DNA of 64,000 nucleotides from Molossus alvarezi (GCA_037176705.1 CM073895.1:7526551-7590550), one strand, 5' to 3'; shown: positions 10,800 to 22,940, counted from the stretch's first letter. The notes: generated from the sequence alone by a model not told the origin. Made by a program: numbers and translations.

Positions 10800-11383
10800 G
10801 TTCCCTGTGGCCATGCACAGTGACTTGCAGAAAGTGACTGGGGACAGGGCAGATGGAAGCCAGTGTTGATGAAAGGCTCTCCTGTAACTGTCCCAGTAAT
10901 GTGGGGGTGGGGGGGGAGGGGTGCCCCCCCAGGGACACCCTAGCGGTAGAGCAGAACGATGATCTAATTTGGATAATTGAGCTCCAGATATAAGACCAGC
11001 AACTTAGCCCAGGTCAGCCCGACACAAGCAGCAGTCAGCAGCAGAAGAGGCCCGTTGGATAAGACTTCTGCTTTCTGCTCAGTTCTGACGATGGCCCTGG
11101 CTGCAAGATGACGGCCGTAGGTCAGCTGCTTTAGTAAAGAATCAGGAAGAAAGAAACTAAGGAAAAGGGAAATGAGAGGGATAAACAAGGTCAGGTTAAG
11201 GCCAAGATTGGGGTCCGTCTGATTTGCAGATCAAAGTGGTTAATTACTGGTTTTATGGTATTTCTATAGGTAAGGATTAAATGAATCTTGACAAATTCAG
11301 TATTGTTCGAAGCAGAGAGAATCTATTCTGGCTCTGTTGAAATTTAGGATATTTTTCTTTTTGTTCAAAAAAACACACACCCA
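10800..11383. other. PEX14: Start of PEX14 intron 3, no recognised repeats
   Basis: A G-run (10901-10920) lies near the donor. Otherwise this is unique sequence with no feature I can name. Confidence 0.4.
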
Positions 11384-11630
11384 GCTCTGGCCAGTTTTGC
11401 TCAGTGGTTAGAGCATTGGCCCACGGACCAGAGAGACCCAGGTTCGGTTGCCATTAAGGGCATGTGCCTCAGTTGCAGTTTGTCCTTGGCCCCGGTTGGG
11501 GTCTTGTGGGTGGCGACCAGTTGATGTGTCTCTCTCACATTGATGTTTCTCTCTCTCTTTTCATCCCTCTCTTCCTCCCACTCTATCTGAAGATAAATGC
11601 AAAAATGTCCTCGGATGAAAATAAACAAAA
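11384..11630 (+). mobile_element. Ves SINE, full length, type A
   Basis: The head is 'gctctggccagttttgctca', with the diagnostic 'taagggcatgtgcctcagtt', a CT-rich middle and 'aaaaatgtcctcggatgaaa'. It is flanked by the duplication 'aaaacacac(ac)ccca' (about 11369-11382 and 11633-11645). Confidence 0.9.
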
Positions 11631-11649
11631 ACAAAAACACACCCAAAAC

Positions 11650-12500
11650 AAAGAAATCCGATTTTTCATTTAATTCTAGAAAGCTTATAATCATGAGGGA
11701 GGAAAGAGAGTTTCCTTTCCCCCAAAACAGAACAGCTCTTCCCCGTAAGAGCTAGAATGCTAGCCTCAAAATTCTGGGTTTTGAGCGTTATGTCATTTGT
11801 GGCTGGAAAGGCAGGTGGAGTGGTTTGGTGGTATTTTCTAGGTCTGCTCCATGGCATCCCACTGAAGTGACCCTGCAGGACCGTGTTCCAGGGGTGCGCT
11901 TGCAGGTCAGGGCAGAAGAAGCCCAAGCATTTCATTCACAGGCAGCTGTTCAGAGGCAGCCTCAAGGCTGGTCCCTGGACTGAGCTGGAGAGGGGCGCTG
12001 TGCGCTTACTGGCGGCATCCTGCTCGCCCCCCATCAGTAGGAGATTATTAAAATTTGGAGTACGTTGGCTGGCCTCTCCACTCCGCAACCATCATGCCAT
12101 AAAAGAGTTTTTCCTTGAAATATGTGTACCTATGGGAGTAATTAATCATAAAAGCTTGGGGATTTCAGCTCTCTCACCAAAGCATCGAAGCTGGGGAAAG
12201 CTGAGCCTAAAAGCTGTGTTGATTACCCGGGGTAACCTGAGACAAAATCTATGGTTGCCGAGAGATCCTTCGCCCCAGTATATTGTGCAATATTATAACT
12301 GCCTGATCTTCTCTTCCACTGACAATGACCAGTTATTCCTCATTTTCTCTCAAACGCAGCTGGGTTAGAATTTCATTTGCAGAGGGTATTTAGAGCAATT
12401 TAGAGACAAATGTCTCTGGTGTTTGCCCGGCACTTCCCCACCGCAGGCTTTGCTGAGCAGTTTTAGTATCAGGAGCTCCATCTAATCTGTTTAATTTTAA
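11650..12500. other. PEX14: Intronic sequence without recognised repeats
   Basis: The 161-codon open frame at 11883-12368 has no similarity I recognise and no supported exon structure, so it is treated as noncoding. Confidence 0.4.
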
Positions 12501-12510
12501 TAAATCCCTG

Positions 12511-12551
12511 ACTGGGAGAGGGAGAGAGAGAAAAAGAGAGAGAGAGAGAAA
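12511..12551 (+). repeat. GA-rich simple repeat
   Basis: An (AG)n run with two short interruptions. Confidence 0.8.
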
Positions 12552-12908
12552 CTCTGGACCAAATAATACTTCTTTTGAGTTAGTTGGCTGTTCATCACTA
12601 TAGAGAGGAAACTGTTTTATGCAATTGTTATTTGTTGCTCCTTTTTAAAAGAAAACACAGCTGATTGATTAATGCATCCAAGAGCGAGTATTTACCTTGT
12701 GCCACGCCCTGCTTTGGTCGAAGCAGACGAAATCTCTGCCCTCTCAGCTTCACTTCTAATGGGGAAGGCAGACACATAAATGAAAAAACCGAAACATGTG
12801 GCATGGCAAGTGCCCTGGCACAGGGGTTGAGGATCTCAGTGTTGGTGTGGGCATGGGTTGCAGGAACCTTAAGAGGCATCCTACCCTTCTTCTCTGGAGT
12901 TTACCTGT

Positions 12909-13135
12909 ACTTGTTTATTTATTAAAAAAAAATTTTAAAATTGATTTTAGAGAGAGGAAGGAAGAGGGAAAGAGAGACAGAAATATCAATGAGAGAGAAT
13001 GTTGATTGGCCGCCTCCTGCATGCCCCCGACTGGGGATCGGGCCCACAACCTGGGCATGTGCCCTGACTGGGAATTTAACTGGTGACCTCTTAGTGCACT
13101 AATCGACCCTCAGCCACTGAGCCACACTGGCTGGG
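12909..13135 (-). mobile_element. Ves SINE, full length, type B
   Basis: On the minus strand the head is 'gcccagccagtgtggctcag'. The middle 'tgccccc(g)actggggatc' and an A/T tail follow. A perfect 15-bp target duplication, 'ctggagtttacctgt', lies at 12894-12908 and 13136-13150. Confidence 0.95.
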
Positions 13136-13168
13136 CTGGAGTTTACCTGTGTTTAAACCTGAAATCGC

Positions 13169-13245
13169 ACTCAGCCAGTATAGCTCAGTGGGTTGAGTGT
13201 CATCCCATTATCTGAGAGGTCCCGGTTAGATTCCCAGTCAGGGCA
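13169..13245 (+). mobile_element. Ves SINE, 5' head fragment
   Basis: 'ctcagccagtatagctcagt' through 'attcccagtcagggcacatc' is the tRNA-like head. The CT-rich middle and tail are missing, so this is a 3'-truncated or deleted copy next to an opposite-strand Ves. Confidence 0.65.
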
Positions 13246-15949
13246 CATCCAGTCGTTGTACATTTCTGAGGTAAATCACAGTAGGGTGGGTTCTGGCAGG
13301 ACCTTTCCTAGGCAGAGAATTCTAAGGTTTGATTGGCATCTGGGGAAGAAGAGCCCTTCATGGTTTTAAACTTCACTTTTTAAATTTCCAGTTGTTCTCT
13401 GCGTCAGGAGGAACATGATCAGCGTAGCTGGGCACCAGCTCTGATAGGATGAGGGAGGAAGGGCTTTTTCAAGGGAGTGAGTGTATACCTGTTCCTAACA
13501 GAAGTTGGGAAGGAAGGAGATTTGGTCTTTGGGATGGGGAGGGTGTCTTTCGGGGAGGCAAGGTATCTGATAGCCTGATCACCAGTGTCCCCCGAAGGAC
13601 TCCTCGCAGTGGGTTGGGAGTGCCGGTGTGGGGCGAGCTCGCAGCTCCTGTAGTCTTGGCTTTTCCTAGCAGATGTCACTTCGGGGAATTGCAGTGGAGC
13701 GCTGCCTTGAATTATAATCTTGACTTTCTTTTTTTTAATAAACATCTCTTTCCTGAAAAGGCAAATCCAATTTTGTTTTTCTTTTAATATTATTTAATAT
13801 TTAATATAGAAATTGAGGTCCCTGTAGTGCATGTCAGTTCAGTGGAAAATGAGGGTAACTTTAGGCGCATCAGCTGAGTTTGTTTTATTGTGAAACTGCA
13901 GCCTGGAGCAGGGGCTGCTTCCTGCCTCTGTTGCTGACAGGTTAGATGTGTGCTCTCTGATTTCGGGGGCCTGGGGAGGCCGGGGGGACTAGTAGAGAGA
14001 GGCATAGGGATGGAAGAATATGGTCTGAAAAGGTCTTTTGTGTTTGTGTTTTTTTTATTTTTGTTTTTTTGGAGATCTCTTAGATGCTTTAAAGTCTGAA
14101 TATGGAATCATTAATGAGAAACATGAAGTTATTAGACTCGTTTATCATTTTCTTTGAAGTTTGTACTGCCATTTTGTGTAATTTACAACATTTCTTTTAA
14201 CGGGATTTTTTGGATGAAAGAGGAAAGCAGCTGTTCACCTTCAGAGTATTAGAATAAATGCTTTTCCCCCAACCACTCAACTGTGCAGATGACACATCAA
14301 CTACAGAGTCAGTGCCACATGAAGGGAAGTGGACCATACATGGGGTTTAAGCCCGCACAGAACTGGTCTATATATAGAAGCACTTCTTGCCTGGCAGGCA
14401 TCATATCTGGGCTTTAAGCAGGCTGCAGTCCAGCCTACAAACAGCAATCGAACCAGCCCAGAAAGTTAAAGGCTTGGTCATTGTTGTCAATAGGCTTATG
14501 TTGATCTGACACCCTATCCGACCACAAAATGTAGGAGGCAGTCTGCTTCCAAACATGTGTGGCAGGCTGAGCGTAAGGTGGGGAAAGGTAATGCCTGTTT
14601 GAGGGGGAAGGGGGACTGAAGGGATAGATGAGGTGGGAGGCACGTGCAGTTGTCTGTTAGCTTACTTTGATTGGTCTGTTCTAAAGCAGACTTCTAGAGA
14701 AAAGCTGAGCACTGCACGCTTTTCTGTGTAGTCATGCGTAGTGGGGCCTGGTGGTGTTGGCTGCACTTCTGCTTACTGTGCCCTCTCAAGTGTGTAAGTC
14801 AAGTGCTGCATTCTCCCTCATCTAAAGAGTAGTCCAGGGTAGGAGGAAAACTAACTAAATAAAACACACCACTATACTTGCTCGTTCTAAATGGTGAAAC
14901 AAGATCTTATCTTTCTTCTGTTCCTGGAACCGGAACCCCTAGTAGCAAAATTGCCTTCTTGCTGGAAGTGAACTTGAGGAAGAAACCTGATGGTCTCAAC
15001 CTTGGAAGTGGGGTAGAGGTGAAGGGTTTCTCTCACTGGAGTGTTTTAAGGGGAAGTAAATTCTTACACAGATTTCAATTTAACTGTTTTATTACTTTTC
15101 TTTTTTATCATTTACGTCCTTTTCACGAGGTAGTGTGCATGTCCTTGAATGGAATCTCGTTACCATGAAAGCTTTTTTAGCATTGATTTCATAACAGTCT
15201 TAATTTAATAGCTCCGTCATTACTGAGAAGCTCTGGGAGTGGGGCCCTGGCTTTCCAGGTCACTGACCTTTTAATTACAAACCTTGTTCTGATGGCCAGG
15301 TTATCGACTGGACAGCTCCCAGCTTGTGCCCCTAGGATGAAAACGAAAATAACTGTGTTTCCTCCCCCATCTCCAGGAAAAAAAAAAGTAACCTCATGTG
15401 TTTCTAAAATTAATTTTCTCCTTCAGCAATTAATCCTTTAATGTGTCTTAGAGAAGCCAGACTTCTTGTTATAACGCTGTTTTTTTCTAGAGCTTGGGTC
15501 CAGCAGATAGCTTGGAGGGGGCGGGGTTGGGGAAGGAGATCTTGCCAGCTACCATCTCGTGCTTGATCGTGGCCCATTTCCTCGTCCTCAAAACTCCTGC
15601 TGCTGAGCTGGAAGGAATAGCCTTGGCCCTGTGAGGGGCGGCCTGGCCCTTCTGATGCTTTGTTAAGGAGGCATGGATCGCTGCATCAAGACTTAAATTC
15701 ATCCCCGTACTGCTGGAGTAATTGAGCCCTGTATATCATGGACATTGTAAAAAGGTGTTCTTGTTCCGAGAAAAGACAGGGTTGGATGATTTTTCTTCTC
15801 GCGTCTTACTTCTCCGTTAGCTTCATCTGACTGGAGGAAACAAGTGCCCTACAGGAGGAGTTCTGCTCAGCCATGAGCTTGAACTGAGTAGGCTCTCTCT
15901 CACTGACCATGAAGAAGGAGAGAACAAGGAGAGGGCCGTGGCCCCTAAG
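13246..15949. other. PEX14: Intronic sequence without recognised repeats
   Basis: This 2.7-kb Ves-free stretch has no repeat family I can name. The part at 15050-15480 (AT-rich, several 'aattaa' and 'taatta' cores) looks like possible conserved noncoding sequence, by texture only. Confidence 0.35.
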
Positions 15950-15951
15950 TA

Positions 15952-16053
15952 GGGTGACCATTGGTTCCAGTTTGCCCCAGACTGTACTATTTTTAGCACT
16001 GGAAATTTTATGTCCTGGGCAGCTTCTCAGTCCTGTGCAAACATGTCACCACA
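15952..16053. mobile_element. Small palindromic DNA-transposon-like element (hAT-type MITE?)
   Basis: 'agggtgaccattggttccag' with 'tttgccccagactgt' is mirrored at the right by 'agtcctgtgcaaacatgtca'. The two ends are imperfect reverse complements, with 'gcactggaaatttta' between them. It resembles an old palindromic mammalian MITE. Confidence 0.4.
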
Positions 16054-16794
16054 GCAGTGCAAGAGCTACCAGAGAGACAAAATGGGTATGTCTTTGGAAG
16101 CTGGAGGAAGTCCACCAGTAGTCAGTCCCGAGAGTCCAGTTTGCAGTTGAGCGGCATCTTCCTCACACACTGCCTGCTGCTGCTCCCCCAGCCCTGCTCT
16201 GGTGTAGGTCCCGTGCAGAGCCCCTGGGCGCGGGAGGCCATGCCCTGCAGGTGTGGGGAGCCGCCGGTGCCGAGCAGACAGGGCTGTGTGGCAGCCACGT
16301 GTGTGTTCCTGAGGATGATTGAGCATCTCCATCCATCTGTTGTGAACGGACCATCTTCCTTCCCTGCCAGTCTTGCATCTGCATATCTGTCACCTGCTGC
16401 TCTGGACCAGCCCATTCATCACACTGACTGGTGTTCCCCCCATCAATTTTCCTGCTCCCCTTGTTATCCAAACTTGTCCTGAACTCCACAGATTCTCCCA
16501 GCATCCAGGGTGAGAGCTATAGCAGTTAGGCCAGGTGAACGCTGTGGAAGTAGGGGTGCCATGGCTGACCCTTGCAGAGGGGAGCTGAGGATGCTTGCTC
16601 CCCAAAGCAGGCTGAGTCATGTAGGTTCCAACACTTCGCCCAGTGGCACAGCTTGAGGGCGAGAAATAACAGCTCTCAGGATTTACCCAGTTGCTTTGAG
16701 ATTTTTCCCTGAAAATGAGAAATGATTCTTCTTTTCTTTAACTTGTGTACCTGCAACAATACTACAAAGAAAAGAAAAGTGACATTGTCATGTG
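16054..16794. other. PEX14: Intronic sequence, GC-richer, no recognised repeats
   Basis: Overlapping open frames occur on both strands at 16057-16620. This follows from high GC content and is not supported by splice sites or known protein motifs. Confidence 0.4.
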
Positions 16795-17276
16795 CAGTAG
16801 TGCCCCTTATCTGTGGTGGATAAGTTCCAAGACCCCCAGTCAATGCCTGAAACCGTGGGTGGTACAGAACCCCATATACTTTGTTTTTTACTATCAGACA
16901 TACCTTTCACTTAAAGGAAGCACTTTATGGCTTCTCTTTGGCATATCTGAGTTGCCAGTATCGCTGTCTCTGTGCTTTACTACGAGGTAAAATGAGGGTG
17001 ACTGGAACACAAGCGCTGCAATACTGCGACAGTTGAGCTGCTGATGGAGAGGGCTACCGAGTGACCGGCAGGTGAGCATGTCCCGCGTGGACGCAGTGCA
17101 CAGAGCATGATTCACGTCCTGGGCCGGGCCCAGCGGGATGGCGCAAACTTTCAGCTTGCTACTCAGAAGGGTGCGTTATTTAAAATTTATGAAATGTTTA
17201 TTTCTGGAATTTTCTGTTCACTTTTTTCGGACTGTGGTCGACCATGGTTAATTGAAACTGTGAATGGGGGCTGCTG
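16795..17276 (+). mobile_element. Tigger (pogo-type) nonautonomous DNA transposon
   Basis: The left end is 'cagtagtgccccttatctgt'. The right end complements to 'cagcagcccccattcacagt'. A TA follows the right end, as expected for pogo/Tigger. The phrases 'gactgtggtcgaccatggtt' and 'ccaagacccccagt' are typical of this MER/Tigger group. The element is about 480 bp, ancient and diverged. Confidence 0.75.
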
Positions 17277-17289
17277 TATTAAAGTTTTT

Positions 17290-17770
17290 CTGTTAACTTT
17301 TTGAAATGGTAAGAAATGTACATGGCTTCAGAAATTCAAAACAGTAAAGAAGAATATACAGTGAAAAGTAAGTCTTCCTCCTGTCTCTTGTTCCTGCACC
17401 CCCTCCCACTTTTTCCAAATCAACAGTTTTTTACATATCATTCCAAAGATCATTTATCCATATAAAGCATGTTAATATCCATTGCTCCCCTACAGAACAC
17501 ACACACTTTTTACATATAGTAGTAGTAGGTTTTACACTTGACCCTGTATCTTTGCCTTCATTCTACATCAGTATATACAGGTTTGTTTTGTTCTTCTCTG
17601 GCTGCATAGTATTCCATTATGCACATCTCATACCTTTTTCAACCAGTCCCAAATTAGTGAACATAGAGGTCGATTCTTGTGTTTTGCTGCTTCAAAGACT
17701 GCTGCAGTTACTGTTCTTGTGTAGGCATTGTTCAGCTTGTGTTAGCTGGGCACTGTGCTTAAAATAAAAG
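17290..17770 (-). mobile_element. Old L1 (L1M) 3' fragment
   Basis: The antisense includes 'ggctgcatagtattccatta' and 'tttttcaaccagtcccaaat', diagnostic of old L1 3' regions. Confidence 0.7.
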
Positions 17771-18058
17771 CATTTTGTGTATGGTGAGTAGGCTAGACTG
17801 TATTTTTATTGCTTAAAATGTCATCAGATTATGTTCCCCTAAAGAGACTATAAAACTGTTTTCTAGTATAAACATGACAATAGGTAGAAAGAAATTAATA
17901 AGAGAAAAAAGACAGCACAGCAACTTATTATTAACACTTAGTACAGGTTTGGATTCTGAGAGGACATTCTGGTCATTGGTTACATGAAAAATGCTTTCTT
18001 TCTATAAGAATCCTCTTAGCCTGTTTCTGAAGGGATATGGGTTCATAAATTAAATTTT

Positions 18059-18553
18059 TAAATTTTTATTTATTTTTTTATTTTTAAAATCATCGCCCAA
18101 GGATATTTTTTCTGTTGATTAAAAAAAAATGATTTCATTTATTTTTTAGAGAGAGAGAGGAAGGGAGAAAGAGATAGAAACATTGATGTGAAAGAGAGAC
18201 ATCCATCAGTTGCCTCCTGCCGGGGGGGGGGGGGGGGGGCGGGGGGCGGATTGAGCCTGAAACTGGGGCATGTGTCCTGACCTGGAATTGAACCAGGACT
18301 TCTGTCCATGGAATGACGCTCAATCCACTGAGCCACACCTGCTGGGCTCCATTGACTTTTTAGAGAGAGTGGAAAGAGGTGGGGAGAGAAACATTGATGT
18401 GAGAGAGAGACATTGATTGGTTGCCTCTTGCACATGACCCCAACCAGGGCAGGGGATCAAACCTGAAATCCAGGTATGTGCCCTTGACTGGGAATCAAAC
18501 CTGTGACCTCTGGTATATGAGACACTCTAACCACTGAGCAACACTGGCCAGGG
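18059..18553 (-). mobile_element. Ves SINE (outer copy of a nested pair)
   Basis: Its two parts, 18059-18120 (tail and 'cgcccaaggatatttttt') and 18349-18553 (GA-rich middle and head), are separated by a second Ves. A duplication 'cataaat(t)aaattttt' lies at 18044-18058 and 18554-18569. Confidence 0.85.
18121..18348 (-). mobile_element. Ves SINE inserted inside another Ves
   Basis: A complete minus-strand copy from 'agcccagcaggtgtggctca' to an A-rich tail. It carries an internal run of 18 G at 18222-18239 followed by CGGGGGGC. Confidence 0.88.
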
Positions 18554-18602
18554 CATAAATTTAATTTTTGATTCAGAATAAACATTTAAATACGTGGAAA
18601 GT

Positions 18603-18810
18603 GCCTAGCTGATGTGGCTCAGTGGTTGAGCATTGATCCATGGACCTAGAAGTTGCAGGTTCAATTCCTTATCAGGGCACATGCCTGGATTGTGGGCTTA
18701 ATCCCCAGTAGGTAGGCAGCTGATTGATGTTTCTCTCTCATGTTGATGTTTCTATCTCTCTTTCCCTTCCTCTCTAAAAAAAAAATTAATAAAAACATTT
18801 AAAAATAAAT
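18603..18810 (+). mobile_element. Ves SINE, type B
   Basis: The head is 'gcctagctgatgtggctcag' and the tail is 'aaaaaattaataaaaacatt'. A 14-bp duplication (aaatacgtggaaag / aaataagtggaaag) lies at about 18589-18602 and 18811-18824. Confidence 0.92.
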
Positions 18811-18829
18811 AAATAAGTGGAAAGCTTCA

Positions 18830-19144
18830 GAAATTGAAGGTGATCTTTTTTCAGATGAAGTATACAGCTTAGTTTTCTCTATCATCGCTGGGTATTTTAT
18901 GGGTCCTAGCCCATGGGTTAGGTGGGCAGCCTTTAGTTAGTGCCTGTTGTGTGCAGGGTATTATTCCATTAGGCACTTCATGAAAGAAAAGGGAAGTGCC
19001 TGTCTTTTAGGAGAGGCTTGTCCGGAGGAGATGGGAATGGATGCTGAGTGCTTATCCACTAGATCCATGTGTATCCATGAAATACAGCAGTATCTCAGCT
19101 AGAAGTCCACAAAGTCAGATGAGGGAGAGACCAAAGTATAAAGC
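18830..19144. other. PEX14: Intronic sequence, probably including degraded ancient repeat
   Basis: 'gtgcctgttgtgtgcagggt' and 'attccattaggcacttcatg' hint at the same ancient dispersed family seen at 49.4 kb. It is too degraded to delimit. Confidence 0.3.
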
Positions 19145-19260
19145 TCACTAGACTGTGAGCTCCTCAAGGGCAGTGACCATGTCTCACTCTTTCCAGCATC
19201 CTCAGTGCCCGCCTCAGCCAGCCTCAGCCAGGGACAAGTGAATGAGGGAGTGAATGCATG
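19145..19260 (+). mobile_element. L2 LINE 3' end fragment
   Basis: 'actagactgtgagctcctca' followed by 'agggcagtgaccatgtctca' and, later, 'caagtgaatgagggagtgaa' is the classic L2 3' terminus. Confidence 0.7.
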
Positions 19261-19695
19261 CATGACTGGAATGACAAGACCCTGGAACCGGCTTCAAAAA
19301 GGAGCTCGGTTTTTCTTCTCTACAATTTAGGTATTTGATCAACTCTAGTATCATGTAAAGTAGTTTCAGGATTGCTAATCTGCATGCCTTTACCAACTAG
19401 AGTACAGAGTTTATTTGCAGTTCTTTTTTGTCTTTAGTCTTATAGTATCCAGTGAAAACACGCTTTTTCAAAGTTGCTTAGATCAGCACAGCTCAGTTTT
19501 GACCTAGACATTAGGGAGGCAGTGGGCGTAGATGGTCAGAGAAGAGTGGGAAGGGTGTTGTTAGTAAGGGAGGCTCATGCACAGACGTGTGTGCAATTAG
19601 CTGGGTTGGTCCAGGGTGTCTGCACAGAGAGAGAGAATTGAGGTTGGTGAGATGAGCAGTGAGGGAGGAGCAAGTGTTAGGACTCAGTATTAAAT

Positions 19696-19889
19696 ATGTT
19701 TTTATTGATTTGAGTGTGAGAGAGAGAGAGAAACATTGATGAGAGAGAAACATCGATCAGCTGCCTCCTGCACGCCCCCTACTGAGAATCGAGCCTGCAA
19801 CCCAGGCATGTGCCCTGACTTGGAATCAAACTGGCAGCCTCTTGGTGCATGGGACAACGCTCAATCCACTGAGCCACACTAACCGGGCA
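19696..19889 (-). mobile_element. Ves SINE, type B
   Basis: The minus-strand head is 'gcccggttagtgtggctcag'. It has a GA-rich block and the tail 'tcaataaaaacat'. An imperfect duplication, 'ggactcagtattaaat' / 'gggctcaatattataaat', flanks it. Confidence 0.92.
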
Positions 19890-20119
19890 AGGGCTCAATA
19901 TTATAAATAACAGTTAATAGTGCCTTTTGAACCAATGGATACTGTGAAAATTCTACCTGAGGAAGTTCACTCTAGGCTCTGTATTTAAACTGAATTGGCT
20001 TGGCAATAATAAAACTAGCTATAAAGAAGGTCCTGCTGAGTCCATTGTCAGGTATGCAGGACCTGACTTGGGAAGGTGGCAGTAGAAATGGTAACAGAAA
20101 TGGTAATATATTTATGTAG

Positions 20120-20330
20120 AGACTTTTATGCTTTATAAAACTCATATATTAAAGTTTTCTTCACTATAATCTTTGTAGTAGGCAGGTTACTAAACGTTTT
20201 GAATGAATACATGATTTAATGAATGTCCCATTTTACAGATGAGGAAAACTGAGGCTCTCAGAAGGGTTAAGTAGTGCAAATAAACACAGAATCAGAACTA
20301 GGACCCAGTCTTCTGAGCTGTATCACATAC
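20120..20330 (-). mobile_element. MIR SINE
   Basis: 'cattttacagatgaggaaaa' followed by 'ctgaggctctcagaagggtt' is the antisense of the MIR core. The head is degraded. Confidence 0.75.
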
Positions 20331-20439
20331 TTTCTGGAAAGGAAGGGCAGAACCACAGACACTGTAGAAGAAAGGGTAAGCCATGATCAGTAGTAGATTG
20401 GATGAGGAGGCGAGGGAGACAGGACTGAAGATGACTCTC

Positions 20440-21115
20440 AGGGTTGTTTTATTGTGGTAAGCAGCTTTGTTGAGGTATAAATGACATGCAGTAAACTATA
20501 TGTATTTAATTTGTGCAATTTAAAACTCTGTGAATTTTTAAAAATACCTGTGAAACCATCACTGCAAGCAAGGTAATGAACTCACCAATCACCCCCACAT
20601 GTTTCCTTATGCCCCTTGCAGCCCTTCCTCTGCCTGCCTCCAGCACACCCTAAATCCTGGGCAAACATTGATCTGCTTTCTTTCACTATAGAGTAGTTTG
20701 CATTTTCTAGAATTTTATGTAAGGAGAATTGTACAGTATGTTCCCATTTTTTGTTCTGGCTATTTTCACTCAGCATAATTATTTTGAGATTTATCCATGT
20801 TGTTACATGTATTATTTTTATTGCTGCATAGTATTCCATTATTTGGATACAATACAATTATTTACCCATTCACCTGTGAGGGTTATTTGAGTTTTTCTAG
20901 TTTTTAACTATTAAAAATAAAGCTGCTTGGAATGCTTGTGAATAAATCTTTGTAGGGACATACAATTCTTTTTTTCTTGGGCAGGTGCCGGGGTGGAATG
21001 TCTGGGTCATATGGTAGGTGTATGTTTAACTACTAAGAAGCTTCCAAACTTCTTTTGGAAGTGGATGGACCATTTCATGTTCTCGCTAATGGTATGTGCA
21101 TGTACCAGGGCTCTG
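20440..21115 (-). mobile_element. Old L1 (L1M) 3' region
   Basis: The antisense includes 'tgttgaggtataaatgacat', 'gctgcatagtattccattat' and 'ggaatgtctgggtcatatgg', all standard old L1 3' phrases. About 670 bp. Confidence 0.8.
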
Positions 21116-21244
21116 AGCAGGGAGAATAGGCAAGTGGAGATGTCATATTTGTAATTTGTTTGCATTCGTAAAACCACACGGCTTTGGAAGCAATCTTGAG
21201 CGACTAAACAATTGTTCATGTTTGGAATACTTCAGCTTGGGAGG

Positions 21245-21460
21245 GAATAGGGCATAGACTGCCTGGGTTCAAATCCCAGTTTTCCATTTCCCACCTGTGT
21301 GACCCTCCATAAACTACTTAACCTCACGGTACCATAGTTTCTTTATCTGTAAAATGGGCTTAATGATAGTATTTACTGCAAAAGGTTCTTGTAAGAATTA
21401 AGTGAAAATAATGTGACAAGTGCTTAGCAGAGTGTCTGGCACTAAAATAAGGGCTTCATT
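21245..21460 (+). mobile_element. MIR SINE, nearly complete
   Basis: 'gactgcctgggttcaaatcc' (tRNA-like head), 'tctttatctgtaaaatgggc' (core) and 'agagtgtctggcac' (tail) are in order. Confidence 0.9.
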
Positions 21461-21499
21461 GACAATGACATTGATCATAGTATAGTTCCTCTTTGAAGG

Positions 21500-22938
21500 T
21501 ATATTCTTAATAGGCTCTTCTGAGTTTGCTGTGATGTTGTGTTCAAAAGGCAAATTTGTTGATAAAAAAAAATCATGCAGTAGGAATCGCTACGAATTTT
21601 GAGCAGAGAGGGGTTTAATATAGGCAGTTAGGAACGTATTCACTGTTGACAGGACCAGAGGAGTGGACTCAAGGTCAGGCTTCCAGGGATGACTTCCAGA
21701 ACACTGAAGGGTAACTTCCCAGGGGAGCTGCTCCCTCTGCTTCCCGTTTAGGAAATTGGGGGATTAGGAGGCTACCACTGGAACTTTTGAGTTCAAGAGC
21801 ACACCCTCGTAGATCTGTGATGCAGGAATCAGAAAGCCATCTCTGCAGCGTTCTGACATCCATAGAAACAGTGACAGGACATTGAAATATGGACTTGGCT
21901 TGTACCTCTGTGGGAAGCTGGGGGCTAGAGACTGGACACTGCATTGGGGAACCTCGGCGTTTCCCTCTTGCTCGCCTGTCTGCTGAAGTTTGCAACAATC
22001 AGCGGCTCCAGCTCCTCTGCCTCTTTCCACTTTCCAGATCACCTGCGAGTACAGCGCATTCCCATCCGGGACTCGCGCTGCCAGGAAGTCTGGAAATCAT
22101 AGCTTTTGGCATTCCCATGTCTCTCGTACAGGAAGGCACACGAAAAAGAGATAGGAATGATTGCTGGGTGCTAGCAGAGGAGTCATAGCAGAAGAAGGAT
22201 TCACAAATCTGCCCTAGTGGTGCAGGCCCACTTAGATCACAAGCCTCTTTCTTACTGAAGGCTTGACCTGGGATTCTTCAAGGCATTAGATGAACAGCCC
22301 ACAAGATGAGGGGAGTGTTCATTTTGCTCCAAAGCACGCTAAGAAAAAAGTCAGACAAAAGAGAGTTCGTGTTTTCAATCTGTAAGCAGGTGGCAGTCGT
22401 TTATTGTAAATCTAAAGTACTCCATTCAACACAGCAAATTGTGTGTATATACAAGGGAAGGAGACTTTTCTTAGTCAACTATTTTTGTTGTTTTTGAGAA
22501 GAGCTGGGCCTTAAATTGTTAACAAAAGCTGTAGTGATGTATCTCCAGTTTGTCCAAGAGATAAATATTGATGTGCTCTGTATTGCCACTGGCTTTCTGA
22601 GATGTCTAAGAATACTTGTCACTCCGTTCTGGCCTCACTTAGGTCTGGGAGTTCTGATGAGATTTATCTGTTAAGGGCAGGCAAAGGGATTCTCACCGAA
22701 GGAGCTACATGATATGTGGATTTATTGGAACTGTTGGAAAATGTGGAAGTAGGGGTTTCTGAAATCTAACATACGGTACAACATAAGGCACTCTCTACTG
22801 AAAAATATTTTATGTTGATTGGATTATAATTAGGGGGACTTTAAAATTTTGCATAGTATTCATTTGCCACGCCACTGTTATATTGACATTTTTTGAGCCT
22901 ATGCCTTATAAAAATGAATTTATCTGCTACTGCTGCTA

Positions 22939-22939
<1 letters not shown>
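21500..22939. other. PEX14: Intronic sequence without recognised repeats
   Basis: No exon, RNA gene or clear repeat was identified. Open frames at 21675-22188 overlap on both strands and lack support. Confidence 0.4.

Positions 22940-22940
<1 letters not shown>

Noticed and set aside
11883..12368. 161-codon + strand open frame
   Set aside because: No known motif, no acceptor/donor pair defining it, and it lies within the PEX14 intron.
16057..16620. Overlapping frames on both strands as a possible small gene
   Set aside because: They reflect locally high GC; the frames conflict and no start, splice or protein motif stands out.
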